DNA of 25,870 bases from CAG-877 sp963660495 (GTDB lineage: Bacteria > Bacillota_I > Bacilli_A > RF39 > UBA660): NCBI GenBank assembly GCA_963660495.1, contig CAVKYO010000034.1, positions 1 through 25,870 on the forward strand, given 5' to 3'. The notes beneath the pieces were generated by a model. The model saw only the letters and a list, made by a program, of their open reading frames with translations, did not search any database and was not told the DNA's origin. A program made the translations under genes and the position numbers. Positions 7,661 to 14,528 of the stretch are shown one piece after another (positions within the stretch are counted from its first letter, which is position 1; every line of letters starts with the position of its first letter).

Positions 7661-8299
7661 CTATTTAAAATGAACATAGTTAAAACCTAATTTGCTATAT
7701 ACGTCGTACGCTCTTGGTAAGTGAAAGATTCTAGCAAAAAGCAGGTTATAAAATTCATCAATTAAAATTATTGAGCATAGAGTGATGCTAAGGATTAGAA
7801 AATTTTTCTTTTTCATCTTTTTAGCTAGGTAAAAACAAAATGGTATTATTACATACATTAGTAATAATGCTGATAGTCCAAAAAATAAGACACTTCTTAA
7901 ACAAACAAAACCATTGATGTTACCAAAATTTAATATTTCTTGATTATAGTCCCAACATCTTTTTCCATTTCCAATTATATACATGCCAAGTCCGGAAAAA
8001 TATTCTAAAATTCCAGTTGAGAAAAAGCTTATTAGGAATACTTTCCATGGTTTCTTTCTATGTTTATAAGTTAATAGATAAATCATGATAGATCCTGTTG
8101 CATAAATATTTATCCATGGTAAGAAGTTGCCACCTCGCCAGTAGAATTCTTTCATACCACCATTAAAATAATAAAATATGAATTCATATAAAAATCCAAA
8201 TACTCCAGTTATTACTATTACAAGGCAAAATATACCAAGCATCGTTTCCTTATCAAATGAATGGTTTTTGTTTAAATAATCATTAAATCTTTTTTTCAT
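7661..8299 (-). CDS. CmpB-like putative ABC-transporter type IV membrane protein
   Basis: About 212 residues with five or so hydrophobic segments, starting near residue 20. Signature pieces of the CmpB family (Pfam ABC_trans_CmpB) are visible: GFLYEFIFYYF at the first helix, then WRGGNFLPWINIYATGS, FSTGILEYFSGLGM and a DYNQEILNFGNINGFVCLR segment, matching the family's 'yxxxpxNlxGxicl' pattern. The function is unproven; the ABC-transporter label comes from family naming only. I take the ATG at 8299 as the start; an upstream GTG at 8308 overlaps a weak ribosome site. It is the first gene of the operon running down to the CatA-like gene. Confidence 0.75.
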   Translation of the reverse strand: MKKRFNDYLNKNHSFDKETMLGIFCLVIVITGVFGFLYEFIFYYFNGGMKEFYWRGGNFLPWINIYATGSIMIYLLTYKHRKKPWKVFLISFFSTGILEYFSGLGMYIIGNGKRCWDYNQEILNFGNINGFVCLRSVLFFGLSALLLMYVIIPFCFYLAKKMKKKNFLILSITLCSIILIDEFYNLLFARIFHLPRAYDVYSKLGFNYVHFK

Positions 8300-8321
8300 A
8301 TTTATCACTACTTTCTTTTCT

Positions 8322-8350
8322 ATTATATCTTTTATTATTATTTTTGTAAA
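8322..8350 (-). promoter_or_regulatory. Sigma-A promoter of the CmpB-to-CatA operon
   Basis: Minus strand TTTACA (8345-8350), 17-base spacer, TATAAT (8322-8327), about 22 bases before the ATG at 8299. Confidence 0.75.
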
Positions 8351-8386
8351 TTAACAGCTTAACTCTTAAGAATATTTTTGTCTTCA

Positions 8387-8415
8387 TTGACTTTGATATT
8401 TCTCTTTGTTACAAT
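8387..8415 (+). promoter_or_regulatory. Sigma-A promoter of the Asn-rich membrane protein
   Basis: TTGACT (8387-8392), 17-base spacer, TACAAT (8410-8415). AAAGGAG at 8427-8433 lies six bases before the ATG at 8440. Confidence 0.75.
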
Positions 8416-8439
8416 TTTATTATAGTAAAGGAGTAAAAT

Positions 8440-9135
8440 ATGAACGGAGAGAACAATTTTAATAATCCATTTAATAATCAAAATAATGGATTTAATAATT
8501 CTAATAATGGCACTGACTATAATAATCAAAACAACGGATTTAATAATTCTAATACTGGTCAAGGAAATATGATGAATCAAAATAATGGATTCAACAATCA
8601 AAACAATGGATTTAATAATCCGATACCTCAAAATAACTTTAATCAACAACAAGGACAATTTCAGAATGGTCCTATGCCTATGCCAATGAATAATCAACCT
8701 AATAATGGACAGAATAAAAAGAATGCAATTGGTATAATCGTAGGCGTTGTTGTTGGTATATGTGCACTTGGCTTTATATTTTCGTCATCAGGAAATAAAA
8801 CTCTTACATGTTCTAGATCAGATACATTAAGTGGTATGAATTATTCTGAAACAGTAAATGTATATTTTAAAAATAATAAAGTTAAAAGTTTGAAGGCTAG
8901 ATTTTCTTATGATTTAGGTAGCTATGCTTCTCAAAAGGACTTGTTTGTTGAGGCACTAGAGGAATCATTTGAAGATGAAGAAGATTTTACCTATGATATT
9001 AGAGCCGATGGTGATAAAATTATTGTTGACATAAGTGCTTCTAATGATGACGGAGTTGAAGAATACATCTCTTCTTCTGCTAATTACGATGACGTTAAAG
9101 AGGATCTTGAAGAGGAAGGATATACTTGTAAATAA
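8440..9135 (+). CDS. Asn-rich, single-pass membrane protein with an external paired-Cys domain
   Basis: A 231-residue protein in three parts. Residues 4-90 are low complexity, rich in Asn, Gln, Phe, Gly and later Pro/Met, built from copies of NNQNNGFNN; such composition resembles prion-like or phase-separating segments. One helix (about 95-115) follows KNKKN-like basic residues, placing the Asn-rich part inside the cell. The external domain (about 120-231) starts with LTCSRSD (Cys124) and ends with EEEGYTCK (Cys230); its only two cysteines probably pair. The layout recalls YehR/DUF1307-type lipoproteins and is matched by the protein at 12587-13099. The function is unknown. It has its own promoter and terminator. 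Confidence 0.85.
   Translation: MNGENNFNNPFNNQNNGFNNSNNGTDYNNQNNGFNNSNTGQGNMMNQNNGFNNQNNGFNNPIPQNNFNQQQGQFQNGPMPMPMNNQPNNGQNKKNAIGIIVGVVVGICALGFIFSSSGNKTLTCSRSDTLSGMNYSETVNVYFKNNKVKSLKARFSYDLGSYASQKDLFVEALEESFEDEEDFTYDIRADGDKIIVDISASNDDGVEEYISSSANYDDVKEDLEEEGYTCK
8449..8664 (+). repeat. In-gene low-complexity repeat coding for NNQNNGFNN units
   Basis: About four imperfect 27-base units (AATAATCAAAATAATGGATT-type, followed by TAATAAT) run through the 5' part of the Asn-rich gene, with synonymous AAT/AAC changes. The differing third positions show the repeat is not a very recent expansion. Confidence 0.7.
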
Positions 9136-9140
9136 TTTTG

Positions 9141-9175
9141 AGTCGGGGAATAAATTTCCTCGACTTTTGTTCTTT
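9141..9175 (+). terminator. Terminator of the Asn-rich protein gene
   Basis: AGTCGGGGA (9141-9149) pairs with TCCTCGACT (9157-9165) with one G-U pair; TTTTGTTCTTT follows. The T tract is also the outer arm of the palindrome at 9165-9206. Confidence 0.85.
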
Positions 9176-9206
9176 ATAAGGAATTTTCTCCTTATAAAGA
9201 ACAAAA
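9165..9206 (+). repeat. Terminator-associated palindrome, copy 2 (perfect 18-bp arms)
   Basis: TTTTGTTCTTTATAAGGA (9165-9182) and its exact reverse complement (9189-9206) flank the loop ATTTTC. It is the longest perfect inverted repeat I found in the window. It shares its core with copy 1 and copy 3 and starts in the T tract of the preceding terminator. Confidence 0.85.
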
Positions 9207-9218
9207 GCAATAAGTTAC

Positions 9219-9386
9219 TTATTTCTTTGCCATTTTTCTATGCTGAACAGTTAATTTTTCTTTAGCAATACTTTCTCCATTTACCGTTAAAGACCACTTT
9301 TCATTTTGCAATTGCAAGGAATCATTATTTTCAATATTATTGCATTTTAATGGTACTGAATATCTCATCACATATATTATTTTCAC
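9219..9386 (-). CDS. Possible 55-residue protein, unrecognised
   Basis: An open frame on the minus strand with a GTG start at 9386 and AAGAAGG six bases upstream; in-frame GTG (9371) and ATG (9368) codons follow. It ends at a TAA at 9219-9221, just beside the palindrome. The product is mixed in composition with a basic end (TVQHRKMAKK) and one Cys, with no membrane segment or signal. It has codon use like its neighbours rather than the poly-Lys/Asn/Phe pattern of chance frames in AT-rich DNA. I do not recognise it. It fills an otherwise empty 300-base gap between the palindrome and rlmD. The ATG-started form would be 49 residues. Moderate to low confidence. Confidence 0.4.
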   Translation of the reverse strand: MKIIYVMRYSVPLKCNNIENNDSLQLQNEKWSLTVNGESIAKEKLTVQHRKMAKK

Positions 9387-9512
9387 ACTCTACCTTCTTT
9401 CTAAAACATAACCTGTTATATATGCAAACAAGGTTAAATTATTTTCACTAATTTCTTTCGCTTTTTTATCAAAATAAATGAATTTTTTAAGATTTTAAAT
9501 TTTACGAAACCT

Positions 9513-10718
9513 TTATTTTATAAGAGTTTTACGCCATAGCACAGACACGCACTCTACGTGATATGTTCTTGGAAACATATTAAATGGAGTAACTTCTACT
9601 ACTTCATATTCTTTTAATAAATTTATGTCTCTAGCTAATGTTGCTGGGTCACATGATACATATACAATGTTACTAGGAGAAAGTCTTTTGATATTTTCTA
9701 CTGTCTTTTGATCTAATCCTGATCTTGGTGGGTCTACTATTATCATATCAATATCTTTAAAGTCTTCTATAACATCTTCAACCTTATTTTCAACAAATTC
9801 TATGTTAGTAATATTGTTTAGTTTTTTATTTAAATTTGCATCTTCTATATTTGATTTAGAATAGTCAACTCCAGTTACAAGACCGTCAACAAATTCAGAT
9901 ACATAAATACCAAAGCTACCAGTACCAGAATATAAGTCTAATAATCTCTTTGGCTTTACTTTTTCTACTTCTTCTTTTACTTTATCATATAACTTTTCAA
10001 TTAGTTTTTCATTTACCTGAAAGAATGAGTCAATAGATAAATAATAATTTTTATTGCCAATACTAGTAATGATTCTTTTCTTTTCTGTTAAATATTTATC
10101 ATTATATACTAAGACATCAACTTTTTTCTTTAGCTCATTAATATTTAATACTTTGCCCGATATCTTTAGCATTATTTCTTCTTGAGTATTACTTGTACGA
10201 ATAATTACTTCTGTAATACTATTTTCATCTGAATTTAGTTCTTTTAAAATACTATTAATTCTTGGATTTAGTAAATAACATTTATCAATTTTAATAAGAT
10301 TATTTGAACCTTTTTGATAATAACCAAGTTGTTTGTCTTTACCATGAAATGTTACTTTGTTACGATAATAATACTCATCAGAAAATACAGTTTCTTTTAC
10401 TTTAGTTGGATTAATTTTAGCAAACTTAACAAGTAGTTCTTGGACTTTACGTCTTTTAAATTCATTTTCCTTTTCAAAAGACAAATGTTCTAAGTCACAT
10501 CCGCCACAGATACTGTAATATGGACATTTTTCAATAATTCTACTTGGTGACTTTTCAATAAAATCTACTACTTCTGCTAGATAATACTTTTTAGTTTCTT
10601 TTATAATATTAATTTTAACAATTTCATTAGGAAGAGCATTTTCAACAAAACAAATTTTATTATTAATTTTAGTTATTCCTCTTCCAAAATGATCTAATTT
10701 TTCTATTTTAACATTCAT
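9513..10718 (-). CDS. rlmD: 23S rRNA (uracil-C5)-methyltransferase, RlmD/RlmCD type
   Basis: A 401-residue class I SAM methyltransferase of the TrmA/RumA group that makes m5U in RNA. A TRAM RNA-binding domain covers residues 1-55 (HFGRGI, FVENALPNE). Four cysteines for a [4Fe-4S] cluster are present: Cys65, Cys71, Cys74 and Cys147. The SAM loop is DLYSGTG (261-267); catalytic Cys356 lies in YVSCDPATLARD, and the base Glu389 in YHVECVSVL. Firmicutes have several paralogues (RlmCD, TrmFO-independent forms), so the exact uridine is not certain; 23S U1939 and/or U747 are most likely. AGAGGT precedes the ATG. It is divergent from gerA and probably transcribed alone. Confidence 0.92.
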   Translation of the reverse strand: MNVKIEKLDHFGRGITKINNKICFVENALPNEIVKINIIKETKKYYLAEVVDFIEKSPSRIIEKCPYYSICGGCDLEHLSFEKENEFKRRKVQELLVKFAKINPTKVKETVFSDEYYYRNKVTFHGKDKQLGYYQKGSNNLIKIDKCYLLNPRINSILKELNSDENSITEVIIRTSNTQEEIMLKISGKVLNINELKKKVDVLVYNDKYLTEKKRIITSIGNKNYYLSIDSFFQVNEKLIEKLYDKVKEEVEKVKPKRLLDLYSGTGSFGIYVSEFVDGLVTGVDYSKSNIEDANLNKKLNNITNIEFVENKVEDVIEDFKDIDMIIVDPPRSGLDQKTVENIKRLSPSNIVYVSCDPATLARDINLLKEYEVVEVTPFNMFPRTYHVECVSVLWRKTLIK

Positions 10719-10735
10719 AATATACCTCTTTTTTT

Positions 10736-10764
10736 ATTATAACAAAAGTTACATAGTTTTTAAA
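10736..10764 (-). promoter_or_regulatory. Sigma-A promoter of rlmD
   Basis: Minus strand TTTAAA (10759-10764), 17-base spacer, TATAAT (10736-10741), 18 bases before the ATG. It overlaps the opposite-strand promoter of gerA. Confidence 0.65.
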
Positions 10765-10779
10765 TATGATTACATAATA
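10751..10779 (+). promoter_or_regulatory. Candidate forespore sigma-G promoter of gerA
   Basis: ACATA (10751-10755), 17 bases, CATAATA (10773-10779). This fits the sigma-G pattern (about GHATR, 17-18, CATnHTA) except for the first base. The predicted start is about ten bases before the ATG, next to the GGTGAT ribosome site. A vegetative alternative (TATGAT at 10765) lacks a good -35. Confidence 0.5.
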
Positions 10780-10795
10780 ATAGTATGGTGATTTT

Positions 10796-12193
10796 ATGAG
10801 TTTAGTAAAAAGTATTAAAAGAAAAACAAAATATTCTAAGGATTATATTGTTAAAGAAATGTCTGTAAATGGTAATAAAGTAATTTTATTTTTTAATGAA
10901 GTACTTACTGATAGTTCTAATATCAATGAATTAGTTTTAAAGAGATTAATACTACTTGATAAAAGAAAACTTAATAAATTAGAAAATAATTTGCCTGTTT
11001 CAAATATTATTAAAATTAAGTATGATGAAATGTTTGATTATGTTAATAAAGGTTTTTTAATTATTTGTACTAAATATATATATGCAATTGAGGTAAAGGC
11101 TAAGCTGGATAGAGGTATTTCAACTATAGAAAGTGAATTATCTATTGCTGGACCAAAGGACAGTTTTTCAGAGAATTTTAATACTAATTTAGGACTTATA
11201 AGAAAAAGAATTAAGTCAACTAATCTTTGTGTTAAAAGTTTGGAGATTGGTAGAAGAAGCAAAACTAAAGTTGGTGTTTTATATATTAATGATATTGCTT
11301 CTTTGAAACTTTCAAAAAGGATAATTGAAGTTTTAGAGCGAGTAGATATTGATGGAATAATTGACTCTAGTTATTTGAAGACTACGTTAGAAGGACAAAA
11401 GAGTTTTTTTCCTACTATTATGATGAGTGAAAGACCAGATAAGAGTGCCATGGCATTACTAGAAGGTAAAATTGTTATTATTGTAGATATGAGTCCATAT
11501 GCTTTAATTTTGCCAAGTTTCTTTGTTGACTTTTTTCATACAACTGATGATTACTATCAAAAGTCATTTAATACTACTTTTATTAGAATAATTCGCTTTA
11601 TTTCTTTTTTAGTTGCGGTATTTACTCCAGCTTTATATATTGCGGTTACAACTAGAAATTATGATATTGTTCCTTTAGATTTACTTTTAATGTTAAAAGC
11701 CGGAAGAACTTTTGTACCTTTTCCAGCCTATATAGAGGCCCTATTTATGATTATTTGTTTTGAAATACTTAAGGAGTCAGACTTGAGAATGTCTAATACA
11801 TCAGGCTCTTCTGTTTCTATTTTGGGAGGATTAATATTAGGTGATGCTGCTGTTAGTGCGGGAATTGTCTCTCCTATTATGATTATTGTAATAGCTATTT
11901 CTTCTATTGCCGGACTTGTTTTTTCTTCGGTAGAACTAGTTAATGCATTACGACTATATAAAATAATTCTGTTGCTACTTGGAACTATGTTAGGAATTTA
12001 TGGTATTTTCTTAGGAACAATATACATTGTTTATAAATTATTGACTTTAAAAGTATTTGGAATACCTTATTTAGTACCTTTTATACCGTTTGAAAAGAAT
12101 GAAATAAATGACTCTTTAATTAAAAAAGAAGAATGTTTAAAGAAGAGAAACTCATATTTGACTAAAAATATTAATCGAGGTGAATATAAATGA
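10796..12193 (+). CDS. gerA: Spore germination protein, GerA family (germinant receptor A subunit)
   Basis: A 465-residue member of the GerAA/GerKA/SpoVAF family in the inner spore membrane, where A subunits form oligomeric channels that open on germinant binding. The large hydrophilic N-terminal region (1-250) ends in the family block MMSERPDKSAMALLEGK (around 209-225), followed by DFFHTTDDYY. Hydrophobic segments then lie at about 262-285, 300-325, 342-380 and 388-420, with FVPFPAYIEAL and GGLILGDAAVSAGIVSP as conserved pieces. GGTGAT precedes the ATG. The next gene overlaps by four bases (ATGA). No B-subunit gene is present. SpoVAF is an alternative identity, but the linked GerC-like gene favours a receptor subunit. 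Confidence 0.93.
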   Translation: MSLVKSIKRKTKYSKDYIVKEMSVNGNKVILFFNEVLTDSSNINELVLKRLILLDKRKLNKLENNLPVSNIIKIKYDEMFDYVNKGFLIICTKYIYAIEVKAKLDRGISTIESELSIAGPKDSFSENFNTNLGLIRKRIKSTNLCVKSLEIGRRSKTKVGVLYINDIASLKLSKRIIEVLERVDIDGIIDSSYLKTTLEGQKSFFPTIMMSERPDKSAMALLEGKIVIIVDMSPYALILPSFFVDFFHTTDDYYQKSFNTTFIRIIRFISFLVAVFTPALYIAVTTRNYDIVPLDLLLMLKAGRTFVPFPAYIEALFMIICFEILKESDLRMSNTSGSSVSILGGLILGDAAVSAGIVSPIMIIVIAISSIAGLVFSSVELVNALRLYKIILLLLGTMLGIYGIFLGTIYIVYKLLTLKVFGIPYLVPFIPFEKNEINDSLIKKEECLKKRNSYLTKNINRGEYK

Positions 12194-12597
12194 AAAAGAT
12201 TATGATATTAGTTATTTTAGTTACTTTATTTGGCTTCATTATAAAAATTCCTGCTTATCATGAATTAAATGATTTGGCTATTATTAATGGTATTGGTGTT
12301 TCTTATAAGAATGGCAGTTATACAATTTATATGAAGGAGATGATTCCTACTAGGAGTGATGATGGTATTGAATATAAATATAAAATATATACTGGTTCTG
12401 GTGACGATTTAGAAAGTGCTTTATCTGAAATTACAGATGGTACAAAAAAGAAACTTTACTATAAGAAGTGTAAGTTTCTTGTTACTGATATTAATTATAG
12501 TGATTTTATAAATGAAGTTTTAAATATTAAACCTAAAAATATCTATCATCCTCCTACTAATGATGTAGAAAGCATACTAGAAAAAACTAATTCTTAA
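12190..12597 (+). CDS. Short GerC-like protein (N-terminal domain only, no lipobox)
   Basis: A 135-residue protein translationally coupled to gerA. After one hydrophobic segment (4-19) it reads AYHELNDLAIINGIGVSY, which matches the start of mature GerC subunits (C-W-D-x-x-ELNDLAIV-x-GIG). The lipid-bearing Cys of that motif is absent, so the protein should stay anchored by its uncleaved helix or be released. Usual GerC proteins are about 370 residues with three domains; this one stops after the first, with an intact stop codon and no continuing frame visible, because a convergent gene overlaps its last 11 bases. It may be a natural minimal form or a remnant. Confidence 0.8.
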   Translation: MKKIMILVILVTLFGFIIKIPAYHELNDLAIINGIGVSYKNGSYTIYMKEMIPTRSDDGIEYKYKIYTGSGDDLESALSEITDGTKKKLYYKKCKFLVTDINYSDFINEVLNIKPKNIYHPPTNDVESILEKTNS

Positions 12598-13099
12598 TTT
12601 CTTCACATGTGTAACCTTGGTTTTCATAAAACTCTTTTTGTTGTTCTTTTGGATTAAAATATTTTAGTAGTGTTTCGTTGGCATTATTTATATTTACTGT
12701 TGCTTTATATATATTCACTGTTGTTATATTATTTTCACTGTTTACAGTTATTCCATTAACAGTTTTGAAAAAGTAAATTTCTTCGTCTGGCGTTTTTATT
12801 GAAGCTTTATTATTTATAATGTTTCCATCTATGGTAGTTAGTTTTTCATATTTAATTATGTTTTGTTCTAATGTATCTTCTTTATATCTGGATCTACTTG
12901 TTATTTTATATAAATTCACAGTATCTATTTTTTCACATGATAACACTGAATAGCTACTGTAGGAAATAGTTTTACTTGGCTCATTTGATAAGTTTACGTC
13001 TTTGATGGTTGCTCGTAAAATGGGCGGAACGATTATGAATGTTAATAATATTATAATTATTATGGATAATAGTATATTTATGGGATTTATTTTTTTCAT
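12587..13099 (-). CDS. Membrane-anchored external protein with a Cys-bounded domain, unrecognised
   Basis: 170 residues: a short basic start, one hydrophobic segment (8-28), then an extracytoplasmic domain that begins VLSCEKID (Cys55) and ends ENQGYTCEEIKN (Cys165). These are its only two cysteines outside the anchor, and the same LxC...GYTC frame occurs in the external domain of the protein at 8440-9135, suggesting a shared disulfide-closed fold (possibly YehR/DUF1307-like). The domain has a run of beta-prone segments. AAAGGATT precedes the ATG. It converges on, and overlaps by 11 bases, the gerC-like gene; I see no terminator between them. The function is unknown. Confidence 0.8.
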   Translation of the reverse strand: MKKINPINILLSIIIIILLTFIIVPPILRATIKDVNLSNEPSKTISYSSYSVLSCEKIDTVNLYKITSRSRYKEDTLEQNIIKYEKLTTIDGNIINNKASIKTPDEEIYFFKTVNGITVNSENNITTVNIYKATVNINNANETLLKYFNPKEQQKEFYENQGYTCEEIKN

Positions 13100-13127
13100 T
13101 TTATTAATCCTTTCTATTCTTTTGTTA

Positions 13128-13156
13128 ATAGTATCATATTAATATTTGTTTTTCAA
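13128..13156 (-). promoter_or_regulatory. Probable sigma-A promoter of the gene ending at 12587
   Basis: Minus strand TTGAAA (13151-13156), 17 bases, TACTAT (13128-13133), about 29 bases before the ATG at 13099. Confidence 0.5.
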
Positions 13157-13163
13157 TTATATT

Positions 13164-13385
13164 TTACTTAAGCATTTTTAATCTATTTAATTTTTCTTGA
13201 AGAAAGTTTCTCCTATTTTCTTCTTCTTGTTCATTTACTTCATAAGAGGTGCTATTTTTAATAATAATTGTGCCTTCATGTACTTTTCCTTTTATTTCAT
13301 TTTTATTAAGAGTTATTTTTTCTCCTGTTGTTATTTCTTCACAAACTATTAAGTCTTCTTCTATTTTATCTACTGCATATTTCAT
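13164..13385 (-). CDS. DUF3006 family small protein
   Basis: A 73-residue acidic protein reading from MKYAVDKIEEDLIVCEEITTG, then a short beta-barrel-like stretch and a charged helix (EEENRRNFLQEKLNRLK). This is the layout of DUF3006 proteins, which are often encoded beside ComEC-like metallo-hydrolases, as here. An in-frame GTG at 13394 lies inside the ribosome site TAGGTGA, which also contains the stop codon of the upstream gene; the ATG at 13385 is the real start. No catalytic residues are apparent. It is probably translationally coupled to the hydrolase gene, and a role as its partner or regulator is an inference from neighbourhood only. Confidence 0.75.
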   Translation of the reverse strand: MKYAVDKIEEDLIVCEEITTGEKITLNKNEIKGKVHEGTIIIKNSTSYEVNEQEEENRRNFLQEKLNRLKMLK

Positions 13386-13394
13386 ATTATTCAC

Positions 13395-14309
13395 CTACCC
13401 GTTAGTATCTGTTTTTATTGTTTTAAAAGTTATAATGTTTCCATTAGATTCAGCTACAATGGAACCTGATTCATCGGTTCTATAAATTTTTATATTTTTA
13501 TTTTCTAAACGTTTAATTATTTCATCATGAGGATGTTTATAGGTGTTATTTTTTCCGACGGAAACAACTGCATATGTCGGATTTACTTTGTCTAGAAAGG
13601 CTTTTGAGGTTGAATATCTTGAGCCATGATGCCCTACTTTTAGTACATCACTTTGTATGTTTTTTTCTAATATCTCTTTTTCTACTTTTGTTGAAGCATC
13701 TCCTGTAAATAAAAATGTATTTGTACCATGTTTTAAACGTATGACAATTGATGAGTCATTTAAATCGTTTGAATTGTTATTGACGTATAGTGTTTCTATG
13801 GTTGAATCAGCGAATGTATAACTATTATCTATTTCTGGACTATTAAATGCTACTTGTTTTTCTTCTAAAGCGTCTAATACATCTTCAAAGGTCTTTGTTG
13901 TTGTGATTACTTCTGGCATATAAAATGTACCTATTGAAAAGTTTTTTATTATATCATCCATACCTCCTATATGATCTTCATGAGCGTGTGTTCCGATTAC
14001 ATATTCAAACTTTTCTATTCCTAGGCTCTTAAAGTAGTTTACTAATTTAGGCCCATCTTCATTATTACCAGCATCTATTAACATATATTCATTATTTTCT
14101 TCTATTAATATTGAATCTGCTTGTCCTACATCTAAAAATGTTACTCTTAAGTTATCAGATGTTTCATTTATTACTTCAGTTTGTCTTTCTTTTGTTGATG
14201 AATTTTCTTTTTTAGTATCATTAGTACTTGGTGAAATATATACTCCATATATATAGACTATTAGTAATAGTATTAATGATATAATTTTCTTTTTTGTTTT
14301 CTTATTCAT
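13395..14309 (-). CDS. Membrane-anchored ComEC/Rec2-like metallo-beta-lactamase-fold hydrolase
   Basis: 304 residues with an N-terminal signal anchor (about 8-25), a polar Thr/Glu/Asn-rich linker, and from residue 53 a metallo-hydrolase domain facing outward. Metal-site motifs are complete: LDVGQADS (59-66), HAHEDHIGG (108-116), FTGDAS, VGHHGS and KHPHDE near the end. The domain resembles the C-terminal nuclease-like part of the DNA-uptake protein ComEC, but without its channel, so it may cut extracellular nucleic acid or phosphodiesters. AGGAG precedes the ATG; the DUF3006 gene starts in its stop codon region. Whether it acts in DNA uptake is unknown: no other competence gene is nearby. Confidence 0.88.
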   Translation of the reverse strand: MNKKTKKKIISLILLLIVYIYGVYISPSTNDTKKENSSTKERQTEVINETSDNLRVTFLDVGQADSILIEENNEYMLIDAGNNEDGPKLVNYFKSLGIEKFEYVIGTHAHEDHIGGMDDIIKNFSIGTFYMPEVITTTKTFEDVLDALEEKQVAFNSPEIDNSYTFADSTIETLYVNNNSNDLNDSSIVIRLKHGTNTFLFTGDASTKVEKEILEKNIQSDVLKVGHHGSRYSTSKAFLDKVNPTYAVVSVGKNNTYKHPHDEIIKRLENKNIKIYRTDESGSIVAESNGNIITFKTIKTDTNG

Positions 14310-14328
14310 ATTATTCTCCTATGTTATT

Positions 14329-14337
14329 ATTATACCA
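14329..14337 (-). promoter_or_regulatory. Extended -10 promoter of the ComEC-like/DUF3006 operon
   Basis: Minus strand TGG-TATAAT (14329-14337) is an extended -10; a weak TTCTCA lies 17 bases further upstream. The rest of the gap 14338-14528 shows no convincing gene. Confidence 0.6.
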
Positions 14338-14528
14338 TGTTTATTTTAAAATGAGAAAAGAATTATCTTATTTGATAACTCTGTGTTTATTAGTTTTATT
14401 GTATCTATATTTGTAGTATTTAAGTTTTGTTACTTTGTATTTGTTTTCAAATTTTTTAGCATGCGTAAACACGGTTTGTAGAAAATGGTATCTAGTATAT
14501 ACTATTTTAAATACTCTTATGCAGGATT

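Noticed and set aside
8359..8697. Minus-strand 112-codon hydrophobic open frame opposite the Asn-rich gene
   Set aside because: It is the antisense reading of AAT/CAA repeats (giving Ile/Leu/Val runs); it has no ribosome site and overlaps a well-supported plus-strand gene and its promoter.
9141..9206. The palindrome at 9165-9206 as a normal bidirectional terminator
   Set aside because: Each stem is followed by A-rich or mixed sequence outside the arms rather than a T tract, and a proper terminator already precedes it.
14351..14416. Plus-strand 21-codon hydrophobic ORF starting MRKELSYL
   Set aside because: It lacks a ribosome site, lies across the minus-strand promoter region, and such Leu/Tyr/Ile runs are expected by chance in AT-rich DNA.
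14368..14500. Minus-strand open stretch ending in KHRVIK with a basic composition
   Set aside because: No ATG and no ribosome site; only a GTG deep inside would start it. Lys/Tyr/Asn-rich chance frames are common at this base composition.
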